Origin: CALBPI01 sp038524795
Lineage (GTDB): Bacteria > Pseudomonadota > Gammaproteobacteria > Steroidobacterales > Woeseiaceae
DNA: 64,000 nt
Assembly (NCBI GenBank): GCA_038524795.1
Contig: JBCBIJ010000004.1
Coordinates: 186,001 to 250,000 of the forward strand
Direction: 5' to 3'
Both the position numbers and the translations under genes were made by a program. Positions 59,576 through 64,000 of the stretch are shown here, piece by piece. Each line of letters opens with the position of its first letter. The stretch's first letter is position 1. The notes under the pieces were generated by a model. That model was not told the DNA's origin. It saw only the letters and a program-made list of their open reading frames with translations, and did not search any database.

Positions 59576-61918
59576 ATGAGCAAGAAACGAAAGACGACCA
59601 AAAAGAAGACGAGCAAGCGCAAACCTGTGCGTCGATCCACCACGCGCAAGGCCCGCAAGCGGCGCCCGGCGCGACCGTGGTGGCGACGGCACTGGATCTT
59701 GTCCTCGCTGGGCGTGGCCGCCATCGCATTTGGCATCTGGGCGCTCTGGCTCGACTACCAGATCACGGCGCGTTTCGAGACGCGGCGCTGGGACCTGCCC
59801 GCGCGCGTCTATGCGCAGCCGCTCGAGCTTTACGCGGGACGGCGGCTCGCGCCTGACCAACTAGGGCTGCATCTGCACCAGCTGGGCTACACCGCTGACG
59901 CGAGTCTGAGCCGGCCAGGCTCGTACCGGCGCGATGGTGCGCGCTTCGACATTTACCGGCGCGCAGCCGAGTTCTGGGACGGCACAGAAACCGCGCGTCT
60001 GCTCCGCGTGCGGATCACGGACGACCGCGTTGCGGCGCTTCGAGTTGCGGGTCGGGACGCGGCGGTCGTGCGGCTAGATCCGCTCGTGATCGGCAGCCTG
60101 TTCCCCGCGCACGGTGAGGACCGCGTCGTGCTCGAGCCCGACACGGTGCCCGCGTTGCTGGCCGACACGTTGCGGCTCGTCGAGGACCGACGCTTCGAAC
60201 AACACCACGGGCTCGACGTGCGCGCCATTGCGCGTGCCGCGCTGGCCAACCTGCGCGCGGGCGGTATCCGTCAGGGTGGCAGCACGCTGACGCAACAACT
60301 GGTCAAGAGCTATTTCCTGACGAACGAGCGGACATTCCGTCGCAAGGTGCGTGAGGCCGTTATGGCTGTACTGCTGGAGTTGCGCTACGACAAGCGCGAG
60401 ATCCTGACGGCCTACGTCAACGAGGTGTACCTGGGCCAGGACGGCGCGCGCGCGATCCATGGCTTTGGCCTGGCGAGCCAGTTCTATTTCGCGCGCCCTC
60501 TGGCCGAGCTCGACCCGACCCAGGTCGCAACGCTCGTGGCACTCGTGCGCGGCCCGTCGTTCTACGACCCCAATCGATTCGCGGACCGGCTGCGCGAGCG
60601 CCGCGACCGCATTCTCACGGCCATGGCTGAAACGGGCGTCATCGACGAGGCAGCGCGCGATCGCGGTCTGGCGACACCGCTGGCCGTGGCCGACCGCAGT
60701 GCGTCTGAGGCTGCGTACTTTCCGGCCTTCGTTGATGTAGTACGCCGCCAGCTCGAACGCGACTACGACGATGCGGACCTGCGTCGGGAAGGTCTCGCGA
60801 TTCACACGACGCTGGACCCGCTGGCGCAGGCGCTCGCGCTGACCGAGCTCGATGCGCACCTGGCACGGCTCGAAGCCGCCGGGGCGCCCGCGCTGCAAGG
60901 CGCTGTGGTCGTGGCCGATCCGCGCGTCGGTGAGCTGCACGCGCTCGTAGGTGGCCGCGGTCGCGGCGGCTTTAATCGGGCGCTGGATGCTCGGCGGCAG
61001 GTGGGATCCCTGATCAAGCCTATCGTGTACTTGGCCGCGCTCGAATCGGGTGACTGGCACATGGCTTCCAGCGTCGAGGACGCGCCCGTCGAGATTGCCC
61101 AGGAGGACGGTCGCCTGTGGTCGCCGCAAAACTTCTCGGGCGAGCACCAGGGCGAGATGCCGCTCGTACGCGCCTTGGCCGAATCAGTAAACGTTGCCTC
61201 GGTGCGCGTGGGCATGTCGACGGGACTTAAGCGCATCGCGGGAACGCTGCGCCAGTTAGGTGGGCCCGATATTGCGCAGCCGTACGGGTCGCTGACACTG
61301 GGTGCCGTTGAGATGTCGCCCGTTGAAGTCGCCAACGTGTATCTCTCACTGGGCTCAGGCGGCTTGCGACCGCCGCTGCGCGCTGTGCGTGAGGTCGTGG
61401 GCGGCGACGGCAACACGGTGCAGCGGTATCCGCTGACCATTGACACCGTGGCAGACGGAGCCGCGCTCTACGCCTTGAACACAGCACTCATGGCGACGAT
61501 GACGCGCGGCACGGGGCGTGCGGCAGCCTTGCCAGAGGGCCTCGTGGCCGCCGGCAAGACGGGCACCACCAACGATTTTCGCGATGCCTGGTTCGCGGGC
61601 TATACGGGCGACCGGCTGGGCGTGGTTTGGGTCGGCACCGATGACAACGCCCCGACTGGGCTCACGGGGTCCCGCGGCGCCTTGCCAGTCTGGTCTTCGG
61701 TCATTGCCGAGTTGTCAGGCGAGCCGCTGCGCTTGAGCGTGCCCGAGGGCATGGTGGCCGCGTCCGTTGACTACGCAACGGGTCGCCAGATCGCGGCGCG
61801 CTGCGACAACGCAGTTACACTAGGCCTGCCCGAGGACGCGCAGCTCGACACACAGCGCGGCTGCGGTGGACGTGGCGTTGCGGCTCGGGCACTGGATTGG
61901 CTCCGAGACCGACTATGA
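59576..61918 (+). CDS. mrcB: Penicillin-binding protein 1B
   Basis: 780 aa. Basic cytoplasmic tail (KKRKTTKKKTSKRK...), one membrane helix (ILSSLGVAAIAFGIWALWL), UB2H-like part, GT51 glycosyltransferase with E203 in LVEDRRFEQHHG and RQGGSTLTQQLVKSYFL, then the transpeptidase with S478 of SLIK (GSLIKP as in E. coli PBP1B), SVN in ALAESVNVASV and KTG in AAGKTGTTNDF. All three catalytic motifs are intact. Class A PBP synthesising peptidoglycan. Its stop overlaps the next lipoprotein ATG (ATGA). Confidence 0.95.
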   Translation: MSKKRKTTKKKTSKRKPVRRSTTRKARKRRPARPWWRRHWILSSLGVAAIAFGIWALWLDYQITARFETRRWDLPARVYAQPLELYAGRRLAPDQLGLHLHQLGYTADASLSRPGSYRRDGARFDIYRRAAEFWDGTETARLLRVRITDDRVAALRVAGRDAAVVRLDPLVIGSLFPAHGEDRVVLEPDTVPALLADTLRLVEDRRFEQHHGLDVRAIARAALANLRAGGIRQGGSTLTQQLVKSYFLTNERTFRRKVREAVMAVLLELRYDKREILTAYVNEVYLGQDGARAIHGFGLASQFYFARPLAELDPTQVATLVALVRGPSFYDPNRFADRLRERRDRILTAMAETGVIDEAARDRGLATPLAVADRSASEAAYFPAFVDVVRRQLERDYDDADLRREGLAIHTTLDPLAQALALTELDAHLARLEAAGAPALQGAVVVADPRVGELHALVGGRGRGGFNRALDARRQVGSLIKPIVYLAALESGDWHMASSVEDAPVEIAQEDGRLWSPQNFSGEHQGEMPLVRALAESVNVASVRVGMSTGLKRIAGTLRQLGGPDIAQPYGSLTLGAVEMSPVEVANVYLSLGSGGLRPPLRAVREVVGGDGNTVQRYPLTIDTVADGAALYALNTALMATMTRGTGRAAALPEGLVAAGKTGTTNDFRDAWFAGYTGDRLGVVWVGTDDNAPTGLTGSRGALPVWSSVIAELSGEPLRLSVPEGMVAASVDYATGRQIAARCDNAVTLGLPEDAQLDTQRGCGGRGVAARALDWLRDRL

Positions 61919-62355
61919 CGAAGAACCTGCGACGATCGCTGGCGCTGACCGTGTTGTTGGTCACATGCGCGGGTTGTTCGTTGACCCAGCCGCCCGCGGG
62001 TGCTGGTGCCGAGCCCAGTGCGACGGAAGTCCCGTCCGCAGCGACGGGACCCGGTACGTCGGAGCCGGAAATGGGCGCCGTGCACCCGGCGGCGGCACAG
62101 TTTCTGGCCGACGCGCGCAACTGGCACAAGCTCAACAACACACCGCGCGCTGCCGCCTCGATGGAACGCGCGATTCGCATCGACCCGCGCCACCCGGAAC
62201 CCTGGCTTGAGCTTGCGCGGCTCCGCTACGAGGGCGGCGATATCTCCCAGGCCGAGAACCTGGCGCTCAAGGCGCGCAGCCTCGCACCGCGCGACTCAGA
62301 GTGGTTTGCGGCGGCTGAAGACCTGCTCATTGCGATATCGGCGCAGCCGCGCTGA
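61915..62355 (+). CDS. lpoP: TPR lipoprotein, likely PBP1B activator (LpoP-like)
   Basis: 146 aa from MTKNLRRSLAL. Lipoprotein signal with lipobox CAGC, a Pro/Ala-rich linker (QPPAGAGAEPSATEVPSA), then TPR helices (WHKLNNTPRAAASMERAI; HPEPWLELARLRYEGGDI; QAENLALKARSLAP). The coupled position directly after mrcB and the lipoprotein-plus-TPR plan match LpoP, the PBP1b activator of Pseudomonas; E. coli uses the unrelated LpoB. The activator role is inference. Confidence 0.75.
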   Translation: MTKNLRRSLALTVLLVTCAGCSLTQPPAGAGAEPSATEVPSAATGPGTSEPEMGAVHPAAAQFLADARNWHKLNNTPRAAASMERAIRIDPRHPEPWLELARLRYEGGDISQAENLALKARSLAPRDSEWFAAAEDLLIAISAQPR

Positions 62356-62421
62356 TTGGCGCCTTGCTTTCAGGCGGTGCAGCGCTGAGAATCGCGCACC
62401 CGCCGTCGCTCGCACTTCGCC

Positions 62422-63324
62422 ATGTGGTTCAAGAATCTTCGCGCCTACCGCCTGACCTATGACACGGGGCTGACCCCCGACGCGCTCGAGAGCGCGCTTG
62501 CCGATGCGGTGTTTTCGCCCTGCGGCAAGGTCGATCTGGCACGGGCGGGCTTCGTCGCGCCGCTCGGCGATGTGGGTAAGATGCTCACGCACACGGTTGG
62601 CCAGAGCACTATGGTCTGCCTGCGCCGCCAGGAAAAGGTGCTGCCGCCTGCAGCCATCGCGGAGCAGGTATCGGAGCGGGTCGCCGCACTCGAGGCGCGC
62701 GAGGGTCGGCCCGCGCAGCGGCGCGAGCGCTCGGCACTCAAGGACGAGGTCACGCTCGATCTGTTGCCGCGCGCGCTGACGCGTTCCGAGCGCATCTACG
62801 CCTACTTCGACTTCCAGCGGAAGTTCTTGCTCATCGACGCGGCCAGTGAACGCAAGGCGGAGCTCGTGCTCGAGCACCTGCGCGCCGCGCTCGACACGCT
62901 GCCTGTCGTGCCGCTCGACTGCCACGGTGACACTGCGTCAATCATGACGCGCTGGGTGACGAACCGCCCCGAGGCAGGCTTCGAGCTCGATCAGGACATA
63001 GAGCTTACGAACAGCCGCGAGGCGCGCAACATCGTGCGCTGCCGCTACCAGGACATCGACAGCAAGGAAGTGCTGGGCCACATCGAGGCGGGCAAGCGCG
63101 TCACGCGTCTGGCGCTGACCTGGCGGGAAGCGATCCGGTTTGTGCTGTCCGAGGACTTCGTGCTGCGGCGCCTGCGCTTCGACGCCAAGATCACAGATCA
63201 CGGCGACGGCGAAGCGGATGACGTCGCGGGCAGCTTCGACCAGGATTTCGCGGTCATGGCCGTGCAGCTCGGCGCCTTACTCGACACGCTGCTTGAGGGC
63301 TACGGCGGCATGGAGAAACTCTGA
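62422..63324 (+). CDS. rdgC: Recombination-associated protein RdgC
   Basis: 300 aa, the full RdgC length (~303). MWFKNLRAYRLT starts the family; PLGDVGKMLTHTVGQSTMVCLR, VLPPAAIAEQVSERVAALEA, and the C-terminal VMAVQLGALLDTLLEGYGG are characteristic. RdgC forms a ring on DNA that limits RecA; also linked to pilin variation in Neisseria. It is restricted mainly to beta/gamma-proteobacteria, which supports the lineage of this window. The ATP-grasp gene starts one base after its stop. Confidence 0.95.
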   Translation: MWFKNLRAYRLTYDTGLTPDALESALADAVFSPCGKVDLARAGFVAPLGDVGKMLTHTVGQSTMVCLRRQEKVLPPAAIAEQVSERVAALEAREGRPAQRRERSALKDEVTLDLLPRALTRSERIYAYFDFQRKFLLIDAASERKAELVLEHLRAALDTLPVVPLDCHGDTASIMTRWVTNRPEAGFELDQDIELTNSREARNIVRCRYQDIDSKEVLGHIEAGKRVTRLALTWREAIRFVLSEDFVLRRLRFDAKITDHGDGEADDVAGSFDQDFAVMAVQLGALLDTLLEGYGGMEKL

Positions 63325-63325
63325 C

Positions 63326-64000
63326 ATGGCACGCGTCGTGTTCCTGAGCCAGGACTCGATGGAAGGCTACGTTTGTGATGACGACGTGGCCGTGCCCGCC
63401 TGCGCGGAGTTCGGCATCGAAATAGAGACGGTGAGCTGGCGCGCCGACGTCGACTGGTCCGACTACGATGCGGTTATCGTGCGCTCAACCTGGGACTACC
63501 AGCGCCATGCCGAGGCCTTTCTCGACGCGTTGGGCCGCATCGAGGGGGCAACGCGGCTCGCCAACGCGCGGGAGCTCATGCGCTGGAATCTCGACAAGCG
63601 CTACCTGGCCGAGCTCCAAAGGCGGGGCGTACCGATTGTGCCGACCGAATTCGGCCAGGGCATGACGGCCGAGGCGCTCGACGCGCGTCTTGCCGCGACC
63701 ACAAGCGAGTGCGTGATCAAGCCTGCTGTGAGTGCGGGTGCCGAACGCACCTACCGCGTGCACCCTGACGCGCCGGCCGAACATCGCGCCGAGATCGTTG
63801 CGGGGCACGCCGACAGCGTTTGGATGTGGCAGCCATTCCTGCCGCAGATCGTCGACCCCGGCGAATACTCGCTGTTCTATTTCAATGGCATCTTCAGCCA
63901 CGCCATCATCAAGACGCCGAAGTCCGGTGATTTTCGCGTCCAGGAAGAGTTTGGCGGCGATATCCGGCTCATCGATGCACCCGCGGCCATGCGTGCCGCG
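63326..64000 (+). CDS. ATP-grasp protein, 5' part (RimK/glutathione-synthetase-like)
   Basis: 225 codons reach the window edge with no stop, so the gene is truncated at the right. The N-terminal part VVFLSQDSMEGYVCDDD, VIVRSTWDYQRHAEAF, LANARELMRWNLDKRYLAEL and ECVIKPAVSAGAERTYRV matches the small ATP-grasp family that includes cycloserine-type DcsG and glutathione-synthetase-like ligases. It ligates a carboxylate to an amine with ATP; substrates unknown. ATG one base after the rdgC stop, so probably co-transcribed. Confidence 0.8.
   Translation, partial: MARVVFLSQDSMEGYVCDDDVAVPACAEFGIEIETVSWRADVDWSDYDAVIVRSTWDYQRHAEAFLDALGRIEGATRLANARELMRWNLDKRYLAELQRRGVPIVPTEFGQGMTAEALDARLAATTSECVIKPAVSAGAERTYRVHPDAPAEHRAEIVAGHADSVWMWQPFLPQIVDPGEYSLFYFNGIFSHAIIKTPKSGDFRVQEEFGGDIRLIDAPAAMRAA

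Noticed and set aside
60074..61147. A 357-codon antisense frame within mrcB
   Set aside because: It mirrors the third-position GC bias of mrcB and contains no recognisable domain.
1..64000. Mobile elements, CRISPR arrays, tRNA or rRNA genes
   Set aside because: I saw no transposase or integrase motifs, no regularly spaced direct repeats and no tRNA-like cloverleaf in the short gaps. A tRNA scan would be the decisive test for small RNA genes.

Overview
This is a continuous stretch of GC-rich chromosomal DNA, densely packed with genes. It is most likely from a marine, probably alga- or particle-associated, gammaproteobacterium. The evidence is RdgC, a PBP1B followed by a TPR lipoprotein of LpoP type, two TonB-dependent receptors, several sodium:solute symporters, an AlgE-like porin and a CpxP/CpxR/CpxA-like set. 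There is no rRNA gene to confirm the taxonomy. I saw no tRNA, insertion sequence, phage gene, integrase or CRISPR array, and no gene-free gap reaches 300 bases.

Layout: (1) 1-5516: end of a PLP decarboxylase, then an AttM/BlcC-like lactonase facing a leftward run of succinate-semialdehyde dehydrogenase, thioesterase, iron alcohol dehydrogenase and ArgE-like deacylase. This resembles the gamma-butyrolactone (attKLM/blcABC) pathway. (2) 5517-10453: TonB receptor with a His-rich motif and an upstream Zur-like palindrome, quinone reductase, PEBP protein, GNAT and a small conserved protein. (3) 10557-13176: GH30 lipoprotein translationally coupled to a nitrilase. (4) 13173-23443: ROK repressor divergent from a TonB receptor, SSS symporter, glycerate kinase, GH63 glycosylglycerate hydrolase, PfkB fructokinase and AGE-family sugar isomerase. 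Together these make a complete predicted route for mannosylglycerate (the red-algal solute digeneaside). (5) 23622-34184: hybrid histidine kinase, then small redox operons each paired with a local regulator (TetR/Rieske oxygenase, LysR/CmcJ-LLM-SDR, HxlR/MdaB-peroxiredoxin, TetR/SDR). Several have clear palindromic operators. (6) 34342-47210: exported KatG, LysR/pirin/isochorismatase-fold hydrolase, porin, two paralogous amidohydrolases, MFS transporter, GST and cupin protein. (7) 47262-49598: two cytochrome P460 genes flanking an AraC regulator. (8) 49728-54664: CpxP-like protein, sterol-desaturase-family protein, CpxR/CpxA-like two-component pair, SGLT-type symporter. (9) 54685-64000: thioredoxin-fold lipoprotein, DUF2157/DUF4401-type membrane proteins, a secreted unknown, 3-methyladenine glycosylase, PBP1B with LpoP-like partner, RdgC and the start of an ATP-grasp gene.

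The strongest biological reading is region 4. Every step from outer-membrane uptake to glycolysis (2-phosphoglycerate and fructose 6-phosphate) is encoded in one co-directional run next to a sugar-type repressor. Region 1 is a second coherent pathway (lactone to hydroxyacid to semialdehyde to succinate). Gene ends are tightly packed: several operon junctions overlap by ATGA/GTGA, and three convergent pairs share stop-codon bases (CTAG or CTAA).
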